Assembly (NCBI RefSeq): GCF_910591885.1
Contig: NC_063274.1
Coordinates: 7,130,001-7,194,000 of the forward strand
Source: Bombus terrestris
Lineage: Eukaryota; Arthropoda; Insecta; Hymenoptera; Apidae
Length of the DNA: 64,000 nt
Direction: 5' to 3'
Shown piece after piece: positions 13,230 through 25,823 of the stretch (its first letter is position 1; the number at the start of each line of letters is the position of its first letter). A program made the position numbers and the translations under genes. The notes beneath the pieces are model-generated. The model ran no database searches, was not told the DNA's origin, and saw only the letters and a list, made by a program, of their open reading frames with translations.

Positions 13230-14198
13230 ATGTTTAAAAGACTCATTCGGGTTATTGCACTTCGATGCGATGTGTCCGTACTCCTAGCATTTGAAGCATC
13301 TGGTCACCCTTGCTTTTCGTTGGTCAATCCGCACTTAGCTGATTTTTGTTTCCGCATAGAAAGCATCCTCGCAGCCGCTCCTGCGCTGCTTCGTCGCGAC
13401 TTGTCCTCTTCGATCTTTCTTCAACTCGTTAGCTTTTCGTCTTCGCATTTTCTTTCATAACTTCGGACATGGTAAGCTTCTCTTTTAACTCTCGAATGTT
13501 CTTGGCGCCATACAGTATCACTTTGTTGATCTCTTCGTCACGAGTTCCGACGATGATGTATCTTATTATGACCGAACTTTCCATACTCACTTGCTTCGCT
13601 ATGTCTAATATCTTCTAGACATACTCCTGGTATGTATCGGTTTCCTTCTTAGTTCGATGCAACAACTCTTTATGCACCTTGTACACGTCCACTTTTTGTT
13701 CAAATTCCGTACTCAGCATTTTCTTCATTGTTTGCTGACTTGTACAACACCTTTCGTAGTCGACGAACGTAAAAGCTTCTTCGCGTATATTACGCGCTGC
13801 ATATCAGTCCAATCGCAGAGATCGCACATCTCCTCAAACTCCGACAACCAGCTTTGCACATTGACGTTGTCGTCACCGCTGAACGTGTTCATGGACTCTT
13901 CTACGTTCCTAAATATTAAAACATGTGCGCTTCTGCTGTCGACTCTCACGCGTGTTTCGAACAGATCGCGCTCTTCTTCATCTTCTTCTTCTTCGCCGTG
14001 CTGAATCTCCAAAGCGATGAAAGCACTTAGGCGGTCTTACAATTCTTTCTTCTTACCAATTGTTTTTTATTTTCGCCTTTCGAGTTTCTCTTTCAATTCT
14101 GCAACTTCCATTGTTTCGATTCGCGTTAACTTATCGTTAACAATGCACCTTTCTTCGACACCAACGATGGTATTATCCGCGTTCGAACCTTCAGTCAT
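13230..14198 (-). pseudogene. Decayed gag gene of a gypsy-like LTR retrotransposon
   Basis: Read on the minus strand from an ATG at 14198, the frame encodes a Gag-like protein: an acidic N-terminal part, a retrotrans_gag-like helix-rich block (VQSWLSEFEEMCDLC and following), a basic region and a CX2CX4HX4C zinc knuckle around 13252-13300. At least five in-frame stops interrupt it, one inside the zinc knuckle, so it cannot make Gag. No protease, reverse transcriptase or integrase follows downstream toward 13200. The base composition is richer in GC than the surrounding intron. The plus-strand open frames here are antisense shadows. Confidence 0.7.
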
Positions 14199-14880
14199 CG
14201 TGAATAATGATTCGACTTGATTTCAATCTGGTTTTCACAATTATTACACGAATAGTTCTGTTAAATGTTTCGTTTTCTATTTTGTTCAATCCCTGCTCGG
14301 GCCCCCAATTATAGAAAGTGGAAAAATCTTATACTTTCTCTCTGGTGTTTTATCTCGCTCTATCTCTAAGCTATTTATTATAAAACAGGAAACAATGGTT
14401 AATTAATGAACTTAATGCAGTGATATGCTATAACTAATACAACTCGTCTTACAACATTTCTCGACTCTGCACTGTCAACACTGTTCTCTTCGATTCTTGT
14501 TACAACATTCGTCTCTTCGACTCTCGTTACAACTCGCTGTACAACTCTCCTTGCGACTGATTAAAGACTGTCTCTAACGTTTTAATATACACATAGATGT
14601 GGATGACCCATGGTCAAGTACATTTTTCTCAATTACCCCGTGTCGTAAAGGACCACGAGTATATGACCCATCCGTCAGCTCTTATATTGCTTTTTACCTG
14701 GGGTACATGGGGCTTTTCCTCAGAGTTTTCCCCCGATACTATTAAATTCTATACTACTAATAAATTCGATACTAATTTCATTCTTAAATAATAAAATTTT
14801 AATCTATTACAAACCAATTTTGAAAATTGCATAATTTTGTCGAACACAATATTATCCTTTATTTTTGTTATCAATTTAAT
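13230..14880 (-). mobile_element. Truncated LTR-retrotransposon insertion
   Basis: The element reads on the minus strand. A primer-binding-site-like run, TGGGGGCCCGAGCAGGG on the minus strand, lies at 14291-14307 between the gag leader and a stretch that would be the 5' LTR (about 14309 to 14880). The LTR candidate contains short imperfect tandem repeats around 14455-14560 (motif ctcttcgactctcgttacaac). Its outer boundary and any target-site duplication could not be fixed, and no 3' LTR is visible. It sits inside the first intron of the ODF3-like gene in opposite orientation. Confidence 0.55.
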
Positions 14881-15863
14881 TTTAATAGGTAATTGGGAGA
14901 AAATACAGAATAGAAAGATTCACCGGTGTGCCGTCAAGGATATTTCGAGTTCGATTATATTAATACTGTAGGGCTGCGTGAGACATCTTTACTGATGAGC
15001 AACTCTGACAATGAGTAATCCAAGCTGTAAACAAATATTATGTCACCGTGACGTAATAATGAATTCGCCGCCGGTGACATTATAGAAGAACATAAATGGT
15101 GATTTATTTCGTTGTACTATTATTGCGTTGATAAAATCGGTGAATCATGTGATCGACGAGATCGAATTGTACAAATACATAATTCATGATAAGCTATAAA
15201 AGGTAAATTGTCGCGGTATTTCATATGTAAACGATCGTTGATCGACAAGACAAATAAAAAGGTGATTTCTGGCCTAAAAATAAGTACTTTCCTCTTGTCG
15301 GATTGTCGAAGATAATAGCGAAAGGAATGATCTTAAATTTTAATCTCCATAGGAGAACAAGTGCATTTCTAAATATCGATTGTAACTTTCAATTCTGCAG
15401 TTACCTTAATATCGATATAGGCTGATTAATTGAAAATATTAATTTATTTCTAAGTATTTTTTGCTGTTATCAAATCTATTCTTTTATTAGCCTAGTCAAA
15501 ATTATTTGTATATATCTATGAATTATCGAAATCAGTTTATATTACGTAATGGAACTTCACTGTGAAAGCTTATAATTCGACTGCGGATTTTTATGCATTT
15601 ATAAAAAGTTTAAAGATAAAAAATATATAAAATGCATATAATACCTATTTAGGTTACAAAAATATGAATTTGCGTAAACATCTACGGTCTAGCTACAATC
15701 ATTTAGTACCACAATCGTATAATTATTAGTACCAGACAAGTCAAGGCTTTAAGACAAATAATCATCAATTATACCCATACTATGAGTCCTTCGAATCGAT
15801 TAAAGGTGTGAACAACAGAATCTTCAAAGAAATGTTTGAGAAACCTAATTCCAATATACAATA

Positions 15864-16471
15864 CAGTCCCTGGTCAAAAAATTAGGACCACTCACAATTT
15901 TCAACATCCTTCGTATTTTTAGTAAAATTTTCAAGGTTTGAATATAATTTTATTACAGATTGTATTAATTATTAATTATTAATCTACCTCACACATATTA
16001 ATAATTTATGTATATTATGTATAACATCTTATTATTTTTTATTATGGCGAGTTTACATATTGTTTACATGAAGACGATATTCCTATGCGCGACGAGTGGT
16101 TGAGGACCGAACACATGTTTATGTTAGGATATCAGTAACAAGCGATAAGTTATTGAGCGAATGCACCATTTGGATCTGTATTGGATCTGTGTGAAGTGTG
16201 ATACTGTTAAAACGGATCAGTCGTGCGTATATCATTGAAGAATTAAGACAGACAGTTAAGTGAGAGAAATAAAAAAGAGAATTAAGCCTAAGTTATAAAA
16301 AATTAATATGGGAAAACACAAATTATTAATATTTATGCATGTAATATGTATGTGTGTGCTTTAGTAACTAATAAAAATAATTATTAAATTACATTCAAGC
16401 CTTTAAATTTTACTAAAAACACTAAAGATGTTGAAAATTGTACTTGGCCCTAATTTTTTGGTCGGGGACTC
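15864..16471. mobile_element. Tc1/mariner-type MITE, 608 bp
   Basis: The ends are imperfect inverted repeats of about 75 bp. The left end begins CAGTCCCTGGTCAAAAAATT and the right end, reverse-complemented, begins with AGTCCCCGACCAAAAAATTA. The match continues through the block ACAATTTTCAACATC and TTTTTAGTAAAATTT. TA dinucleotides at 15862-15863 and 16472-16473 fit the TA target duplication of the Tc1/mariner superfamily. The interior has no open frame resembling a DDE transposase, so it is non-autonomous. Confidence 0.85.
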
Positions 16472-18837
16472 TAAAAGGTTATCCAAGACAGTGTAGACAA
16501 AGATAGTATCATTTAGTTCCTCATCAACTTTGTTCAATCTATTCACTACTTTCTCTGCGTGTTTAAGCGAGACATTTCGAAATGGTCGAGTCCTTTCATG
16601 ATCCGAACAATGGTGAACGATCTAATGAAACGCGTACATGCCTGTATGTAAATCCTTTGATTTGCATGCGTGTGTGGATAAAAAGATTCGTGGCGTTTCA
16701 TCGTCCGAATACGGAGATGAAAGTTAGATGATGATAGAGTTGAGCGTAGCCGGGGAGGAAACTATGTGACTAAAGAGAAGTAATACTAAGAGCATTAGAA
16801 TTTTTTCTTAATTTGGTAGATAAAATCTATTTGAATTTTAACCTATTTTTCTATATTCCAGTTTCTGTAGTATGCCATATATAGTCAGGTCATAATCCCG
16901 CTATGTACGATTGATCAATAGTCTCTCGTGTTTGCCATATTGGGCAAATCCGATTAAATGATCGATTCTCGATAATCGTCTTGTATAATTTTCAAGACGT
17001 AACTCGTTCATGCGACTATCAACTTTTTTTCCTTCGTCGCATAAGTAGCGATTTATTCTCAATCTAGCTCGATTCTCGTGAATGTATTATCGATACTTAA
17101 CTGGTATTTATTACCATATTACATACATATTTAAGAAAAAAAGTGCTTTAATCCTAATTCAATAGTGGTGATATTACAAAGTCGGAGATTTAGCATTATG
17201 TAACATGTATTTTACTATATACACGTTATATATTTATCGATGATTTGTGAAATTTAATAATGCTAATATAAACATATAGATAGATTCTCTAATGTCCATT
17301 TTCTTTGATGATTTTACAAAGAATATATCTGTCTGTATTAGTATTATTAAATTTCGTAATTTTATTCTAAATTCATTATACGATGTAACACTCTCATTAA
17401 CCATAAGTATAAATCATAATCTCAATGGTGTTATATATATTTTAACAACTATATCCCAAAATCTATTTTACATTCTAGATACGGTATATATCCAGTAATA
17501 AATCACATAAGTTTCCATAATCCAGATTAGCTAAAAGATCGTACCACTTACAATTATTAGAATATCGTTAGTACATGCGTATGGAGTAACAAAATACTAT
17601 AAGTAGGTCATGAGTCATCCATTTGACCTGCATTTGTTTGACTTGTTTAAACGCTATACAATTTGTGATATTCATGCTTTATTCAGTTCAATGTCGAATG
17701 GTGGGCGATTCTGGATACCTACCATGGACATATTCTTATATGGTTGTTCGTGAGTCGGTTCTTTCGTGGCCCGACTTTCGAGGTCGCGTTGATTGCACGA
17801 TTCCAAAGGAGGCTCCTCGACTATCTCATGGAAAAAAGGCATAACTTTTAGATGTATATTATGTATATATTAATTGCCCTTTCTAAATGAGATACCAATT
17901 ATTTGTCTATATCATATTGTGCAAAAATCAGCGATTCTGATTACATAAGTACTCCAAATGTTGTTGCAGAATATTCTATTCTTTAAATGACGTAGATGAT
18001 AGAAGAAATGGTACGTAGTTTCTTAAGGAAAGATCTTAAGAAAATGGTAAAAAACAGCGATTTCCAACCGTAGCTCATAGCAATGTTAACTCATCCCTTA
18101 AATCGTATTGCTTAAATTTTCATTATAGACCCAGATGAAAAAATTGTAAAAAGCTACCTTTACTTTGTTCTTCGCGTTCCGACCAATTGCAATTTTTGTA
18201 AAAATTTGTCTACACATTACCTAGTGAATTAATTCTTTTGATTTCTCAAGAGAGATCAAATCGTTTGGTTCAATTTTATAAAAGTTAATCAATGTTAAAG
18301 GGTACGAATATTCATATGACTCAGGGTATGTATACGACAAAGTTATGAAACTTTGTATTCCAATCTTGTTTCATTAAGCAAAAAAAGCATAATATATTAT
18401 AAGAAAATTTCGCACAGAATGGAGAGAAAAATTTTTCAAACTTAAAAAATTGTTTAACAATGCGATGGAATTAAAGATGATCCAAAGAAGGCAGTAAACT
18501 TGAGAACAGTACAATGAAAAACGATCTGAAGAGCGTACGTGGAGAATTAGCTAATCTCTAAGAACCATCCTAATTCTAGACGTGCATTCTTAGAATCTTC
18601 CTTCACTCGCAAGCCATATTTTAAGATAAACGTTAGTCACGATTTGATTCACAGCTATCACACATCAGAATTACAATATTTTTCTGTACTATTAGTTTCA
18701 GTATAAATAACAATATAGTTATATTATCCATTCTTTAAATTTGTTTAATTTTCCAAAATCATTTAGATAAGTTTTAGCAGTTAATCCGAGTAATTGTTTC
18801 TTATATTTAGAGAAAAATAAAAAGTATATCATCGAAA

Positions 18838-21800
18838 ATGGGTGGCATGACACAAAGACCGTGGACACCAACAAAGAGGCGAGGTCCTATCGCTGCAGAG
18901 TATAGTAGCCCGGGTCCTGCTTGTGTAACATTACCACCATTAATCGGTAATCTTAATTTTTATATTTAAATCTCTATTTTGCATTAAAATTTATTGAACA
19001 ATTTTTAAATATGAATCAAATCTGTAGGAAAAACTGTTCCCGACTCGAAACGAGGCAGAGCGCCCGCTTTCTCGTTTGGCAGCAGGTACGTAAGTTCAGT
19101 TACAAATTCCGCGACTTAGTTCCCGAGAAAAAATTGGTTCTTTTAAATTTAAATGAATAATTTTATTAAATTGGTATAATTATTGTGTACTCATTTTTAG
19201 ACACGCGACGAAGAATGACAGTCCTGGACCGGGTCCTGGTCAATACAACGTTTCCGGGCTTAGTTCCAAAGGTTGATAATATGATCTACTTATCAATTTT
19301 TTACAACTTAATCATTTATTCTGAACTTACCATTATATATCTTTCACTTATTCAAGTGTAAGTTCATCAATACTTTCGCCGCTATTTGATTTATTAATAT
19401 AACATATGTATATGTATGTACAATGTACACGATAGCTTTATCGTCTACAAAGGATTAACATGCTATCTATCGTGAATAGAAATTAAAGCTACAAAAATAA
19501 ACATAAATACTGCTATGTAAGCACGAAATGAATTCTATAGACTGCGGTATTCCGAGTTCTATGAAGTATCGATCAAACTTGAGAACAGCAATATTCTGCA
19601 AGATTGCGACTTTTAATGTGCGTTATTCACGAAATTCCGTTGCTTTTCTACCAATAATTGCTTCTTCTTGAGATTCTTAATATTGTACATTTTATAATAA
19701 CTTCTATTTAATTGTATGAGAATTGGATGATAATAAAATCGATTAAAAAGATAATCAATATTTTTAAAAAAACAAACTTATTTTCAAGTTAATTTAATTT
19801 TTTACTACTTTCAAACTGAAGCAATCTTTTAAATTTATTATTTTCTAATTAAACCTCGTTTATATTATGTTGATGATAGAACTTGCTAAATTCTGTATTC
19901 ATTTTTTCAGGTAAAGATGCTGCACAAGCATCATCATTGCATGGTCGCACAAAATCCACGAAACAGGAAGTGACACCAGCTCCTGGCGATTATAATCCGG
20001 AAAAAGCCGGAAAGATTATAATGGATAGCTCACCGAAATATTCATTCGGGATCAAAACGCAAACCGAGAAGATTAGTTGTACACCTGGTGAGTATTATAG
20101 ATATTAATATTTACATATACGTATATATGTAAATAATATTTTACATATACGTATCCAAAATCCTTTGTTATCCTCCATAAATCATTATTTATAATCTTGT
20201 TTATGTAATATTTTTGAATATCTTCATTAAAACATATTTATGATAAATATCGACTTAATCACAGCACCAAATGATTACTGCACCGAAAAGGTGAATCTCG
20301 ACAAAACCCCCGAATATAGTTTTGGGTTGAAACCTGTACTGGACAAATCAAGCGATATACCTGGTAATTAATTAAATCAAAACAATAAATCTTGCATCTG
20401 TACGACTCTATATCTCTACAGATATTAATTAAATAATAACTAATACAGTTGTCTATTTTTCATATCTTGAGAAAAATGAGACTTACTTTAAATTATCTCC
20501 TAGATGTAACAAATAGATGTACAGGACATTGTAAAATATGCATGTCAGTCGAGCAGGAAACAATAAGGGATGATGAAAAGAATATCTTTTTTGTCTAATA
20601 AGCATATGTCTAGTCGCGTTTCATTTCTTAGTAATTAAATCTAAAAGATTGGAATTTTAAACATCTATTAACGAGCGATCCGCTATACAACAATCCGTAC
20701 TATCGACATTGTTATCTAGAAAGATGCTCGTCGAAAGCTTTAATTAATTGACAATAAAGATTTTTATTTCTAGAGAGCGAGATTAGATGTAAGTGCGTGT
20801 AGATTAAATTAAGCAAAACAGATTCCTCTCGTCATTTCCTATTATCTTTCGCTTGATTAACCAACATTGTTTAAACAGTCTGTACATCTCTTTCCCTACA
20901 GTTTAATAAAATTAAATTGGTTTTAAGGTAATTAAATCGATTTAAATGTGTATTTTCTAAATATACTTTACTACTAATTCTGCAACCTAGAATACTACAA
21001 TAATTCAAACGGTATTAGAATAAAAAGAAGTTTACAATAAATTAACAAAAAGTACGTTTGTCATGAGAGGAAAATGATTCCTTAGGAAAAATCGATGTCA
21101 TGCTGAATAATCTCCATTGGTTATAGCGATTCAATCCCCTAGAAGTATTCTGAAGAATTCTGCGAAAGTACAGATATAAACTCGAAGAATAAACATTGTT
21201 CGATGTTTAGGTATTATATTTCTTGAATCTTTCCTTTAAGTGACGACAATATTCTATCCAGCTTCTTATCTTACTTTTGCGATTGTAGCTTGGTGATCTT
21301 GGATTAATACACACTGCATTTCTGCTATTCGAACTTTTCTATCTTCTAAATTATTGTTGTATTTTTTGCAAATATGTAGAATGATGCAAATCAAAATGAT
21401 TGGCTTGCAACGTATTTAATAATTGAATTGCATGTGTAGTAACTTGCACTTATGATATTTATTTGATATTGTATTACAAAATTAAAAGAAGAAATCTTTA
21501 AACGTAAATTATATAGTAACTGCATTCTTTTATAGATATTAATAAGTATCCTTTAAATTTTATTTTTATTAAATAAATTTTTCTTCTTTCACTGTAATCG
21601 TTTTGTCATATATTATTTTTTATTACTTTCATTATTATTTGTTTCGCTAAAAAGAAAAATGCATAATTGAATTAAAATATGTTGATTTTATTTATGATGA
21701 AATTAATAATTATTTGTATATTATGATATCAGCACCTGGTACTTACTGTCCGGAAAAGGTAAGATTGAACAATACACCGCAATTCAGTTTTGGACTCAGG

Positions 21801-24800
21801 CCTTCCCTCGAAAAACCGAGCGACACCCCAGGTAATTAAGGCAAACTTAAAACGCTTGTTTAAAATTTTGTTGACCGAATTTAATTAAATCTGTAGAGGC
21901 ATTCCTTTTCAAACATATTTTCTACCAATTGTTGTTAAATAACGTATTGGAACCTAATGAATTTTATTGCAAATTCATGATTCATTGTTGTATATTTGTT
22001 CGGTCGACAAGGTAATAATCACAAATTTATTATCACAGCCGTGTAACTTTGTCTGTGATAATATGTAATGTACATTATTTGCGAATTGTAGTATCACCAG
22101 CACATATCAATTTATTTTTATAGCACCTGGCACGTATAGCCCTGAAAAAGCCAATTTGGATAAGGGTCCTCAATACAGCCTTACTGGGAAAGGACGAGTA
22201 GAAAAACCTGACAACACCCCTGGTATGCGAATTTTTATATACTATTGAACTGTAATATTTTGTTATCAAAATATTAATTTTGATTTTAAATAATTTATAA
22301 CTAATGTTTAAAAAAGTTTCATTAATGACTGCATACAATGAAAGGTATTTATCTATAATTAAATTTAAAAAAATGATTCTTAGCGCCAGGTACATATTGT
22401 CCAGAAAAAGTAAAATTGGATACAACACCTCAATTTACTTTTGGTCTGAGGACACCTCTCGAAAAAATAAGCGACACTCCAGGTAATTGCATGAAGAATA
22501 TAATTGTAGATTTTTATTGCAATTGTTACATCACATGCATCTTTTTTACAGCCCCTGGTACTTACAATCCTGAAAAAGTCAATTTGGATAAGAGTCCCCA
22601 GTATAGTTTAAGCGGAAGACATTTTTATGATAAAGTAGATAATAATCCAGGTCTGTAGGAATTTGAGAAATATATTTCACATATTAATCTGACCTTTGAA
22701 CAAAAATTAATTTTAATAAATTAAACATTGTGTTGGAAGAAACAAATAGTAACTTTTGTAAAAAAGTTAGTTTTATGTGTAGATTTTTAAGTTTTAAACA
22801 TAAATAAAGAAAATTAATTTTTAGCACCAGGAACTTATGCACCTGAAAAAGTAAATCTTGATAAGGCACCACAGTATAGTTTTGGAATAAGAACACCTCT
22901 TGATAAACCAAACACTAATCCAGGTATAGTTATTATAGCCACTCTACTACCATTTTTGTCATTAATTTTTTTTTGTTAGTTTACAAAAGGATTACTTTAC
23001 TGCTTCTGTGTACTATTCTCCTACAGCACCTGGAGATTATTGTCCAGAAAAGGTGAACTTGAATAAAGGTCCAGAATATAGCTTAAGTGGTAAAGGATCT
23101 TCTGAGAAACCAATTGATAACCCTGGTCAGTACAATCAGTTCTCTCTTTATTTTGTATTTACTTATTTTGCTATTTTGTTACTTAATTATATAATAATTT
23201 TTAATTAGCATTTAATTCTTAGTGGATATTTAACATTTTCTTCTATCATAGCACCAGGTACGTATAGTCCTGAAAAAGTAAATTTAAGCAAAGGTCCACA
23301 ATATAGTTTGTATGGAAAAGGAATTTCAGAAAAACCAAACGATAATCCAGGTGAATTTTTTATCCTTTTTTTAGATTTTCTTGATAGTTTGATTTATTAT
23401 TTAATATATTATTCTTTTAGATTAATGTCTTCTTGTATTTAATTTTTTCAATAGCACCAGGCACTTATAGTCCTGAGAAAGTAAATTTGGACAAAGGTCC
23501 TCAATTCAGTTTATCTGGTAAAGGTTTACCAGAGAAGCCTAATGATAATCCAGGTGATTAAAGTAAAAAATTCAATCTTCCCATTTCCTTTACGTAACAA
23601 GATATTAGCAATGAATTAATCCTACAACAATTGTAATAAAGAGACTTAGATATTCTACTTATTATCACAGCACCTGGAACATACAGCCCTGAGAAGGTAA
23701 ATTTAGATAAAGGGCCCCAATATAGCTTATCAGGAAAAGGTACACTGGAAAAATCCAATGACAACCCAGGTGAATTTTATTTAGTGCAAATTGCAGCAGC
23801 TTCTTATTTTGGAAAAGTTGGTTTAGATTTTAACATTCTGCAGAAACAATTACTAATGATTTGATTGCTTTGGTAGGCCCTGCTGATTACTATCCAGAGA
23901 AAGTACTAAATTTGGAACATAAACCTTATTTCAGTTTTGGTAATAGAAAGCCCTTGGAAAAGCCTAGGGATACACCAGGTAACGGTGTTGACTAACAAAT
24001 TATTACTAAACTACCGCAAGGCTAGATTCTAAAACAGTTCCTAATTAAAAACATTTCATGCTTCTGATATATGGTGCAATTTTTAATTCAAAGCATGTTA
24101 AAGCTTTAGCTCTATATTTTTTTCTTAATTTCTTTTTTGCTTACAGCTTTATAACTGCTGTATAACTTTACTTTAATATTTTGTTTTTAAGATTACAAAG
24201 TGTTTATGAATTTCACCTAGCATTAAAAGATGAATTTCATATACCATTTTAAATTTTGCAAATTATAAAAAAAATCTTATTGATGATATTTACAGTTACA
24301 AAATTACTGAAATTGTTTTTTCAATCACATATATGTTACAATACTGTGCTATAATTTATAATAGCTACATAAGCGAGTATCATTTTACTACATCTTTTTT
24401 ACGATTGCATTAGTATCCCTTTCTTCCATTTTGTAGCTCCTGGTACTTATTCTCCAGAAAAAGTCAATTTAGATAAATCGCCACGTTATTCGTTTGGTTT
24501 AAAAACATCTTACGAAAAAACTAGTGATATACCTGGTAAGTAATATTCGTAAAAGTAAATAATAAAATTTATAGAACGTTTATGATAATAGTCACTTATT
24601 TTGATACATTAAAAATTTAGCTCCAGGAAGTTATCATCCTGAAAAGGTAAATTTGAACAAATCACCTCATTATAGTTTTGGAGTTAAGCCTGAAGTACAC
24701 GAAACGGATTCGATACCAGGTACGGTAGTCTTAAAATTTATTATATTTTGTTCATTTTGTGTATTTGTTCAATAGATTTAATATTTGGTTTAAAGGTCCA

Positions 24801-25823
24801 GGTGAATACAGTCCAGAAAAAGCTATGCTTTTATTGGAAAAAGCATTGCGATTTACTTTTGGTCTTAGAACAAGTATAAATAGACCAGATGATATTCCAG
24901 GTAAATTTACAGAATTTGTTTCTTTGTTTCCGCTAGTTTATCTTTTCTTTGCGCAGTTATACAAATAATGTCTATTATCCAAAATGCTATATCTTTTTTG
25001 TATATAAAATGATTATTACTCTCTAATGAAAATATATGTTTTCATAATCTAACATCAGTGAAGTCGCTGCTATTTTTATTCTGTTTCAGCTCCGAACGTT
25101 TATAATATTCCTTCTGCTCTCGGCGGAACAAAGGAAGGAAACAAAAAAACAGCACCGGCTTACTCTATCTCTGGTAGACAGAAAGTTTCTACAGATGATC
25201 GTGTTTTAGTTCCTGGACCTGGAACATACGAAGCTGTTAAACCAGATGCAGTCAGAGTGAAAAGTCCTGCTTATAGCATAAGTGCCCGCTATCAGCTGCC
25301 CGATGATCATTCCCAGATTCCAGGACCTGGAGCTCATTGTCCAGAAAAAGTACTTCTAATCTCTTCCTACTGTATTCAAAAACTAAAAAACTCAAAAGTT
25401 TCAGATCTTGTTCAATAGACATCACTTAATAAATTGTATAATTATTTTTGAGGGTATACAACCAGAAATCGCATCTATCTGACGTTCGAGTTGGATGGAT
25501 CTCAATAGTATATATATCTCGACATAATAACGTCAGTATTCGTGAAAGTTCAGAATAAACTATGTTGAAACTAATTATTTATGTTTATATCTAAAAAATA
25601 TCAGTATTCTGACGAAAAATACTTTTGAGATCCTAACTCGATTTCAGAAAAAGTGCACGACTGGACCAAATATTAGTTTTCTTATGATTATTAACTTTTT
25701 ATGGAACACTCGTATAGCGGTAAAAACTACCTTTTACAGGTAATTCTTGACATTCCTCCAGCACATTCATTTGGTATTAGACACTCACCATATATATGCA
25801 ACCTGAAGGACGTCGTTTATTAA
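18838..25823 (+). CDS. Sperm-tail PG-rich repeat (SHIPPO) protein, ODF3/CIMAP-like
   Basis: Proteins with SHIPPO (STPGR) repeats are sperm-tail and ciliary microtubule-associated proteins; I infer an axonemal or sperm role. Coding exons: 18838-18946, 19028-19085, 19201-19271, 19911-20087, 20265-20363, 21733-21831, 22124-22222, 22384-22482, 22552-22650, 22825-22923, 23027-23125, 23252-23350, 23455-23553, 23671-23769, 23877-23978, 24437-24535, 24621-24719, 24796-24900, 25090-25349, 25740-25823, giving 717 residues. The body is about 18 copies of a unit PGxYxPEKVxLxKxPxYS(F/L)(G/S)xxx...P. The N-terminus (RPWTPTKRRGPIAAEYSSPGP) is typical of ODF3-type proteins. The last junction is phase 0 and continues the repeat (PEK then VILDIPPAHSFGIRH); reading through without splicing would instead end after about 20 unrelated residues. 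It has no signal peptide or membrane segment and is basic and proline/glycine rich. Human ODF3 is much shorter (about 250 residues), so this is an expanded form. Confidence 0.87.
20265..24900 (+). repeat. Array of 99-bp phase-1 exons, one SHIPPO repeat each
   Basis: Fourteen consecutive exons begin with the last two bases of a codon and end after the first base of the next. Twelve are exactly 99 bp (33 residues); the others are 102 bp (23877) and 105 bp (24796). Splice sites are regular: exons open in cAG|CACC or close variants and close in CC(A/T)G|GT. Two subtypes occur, one with FGLR/FGIR in the middle and one with L(S/T)GKG. They alternate from 21733 to 23125, after which the LSGKG type is repeated through 23769. 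Intron sequences are not obviously similar. Confidence 0.9.

Noticed and set aside
13657..14004. 115-residue plus-strand open frame
   Set aside because: It is antisense to the gag pseudogene and low in complexity (Ser run opposite the Glu run).
17623..17844. Open frame containing MVGDSGYLPW, reminiscent of the GDSGY motif of Harbinger-type transposases
   Set aside because: Only about ten residues match and nothing around them resembles the rest of a transposase or its terminal repeats; too weak to call.
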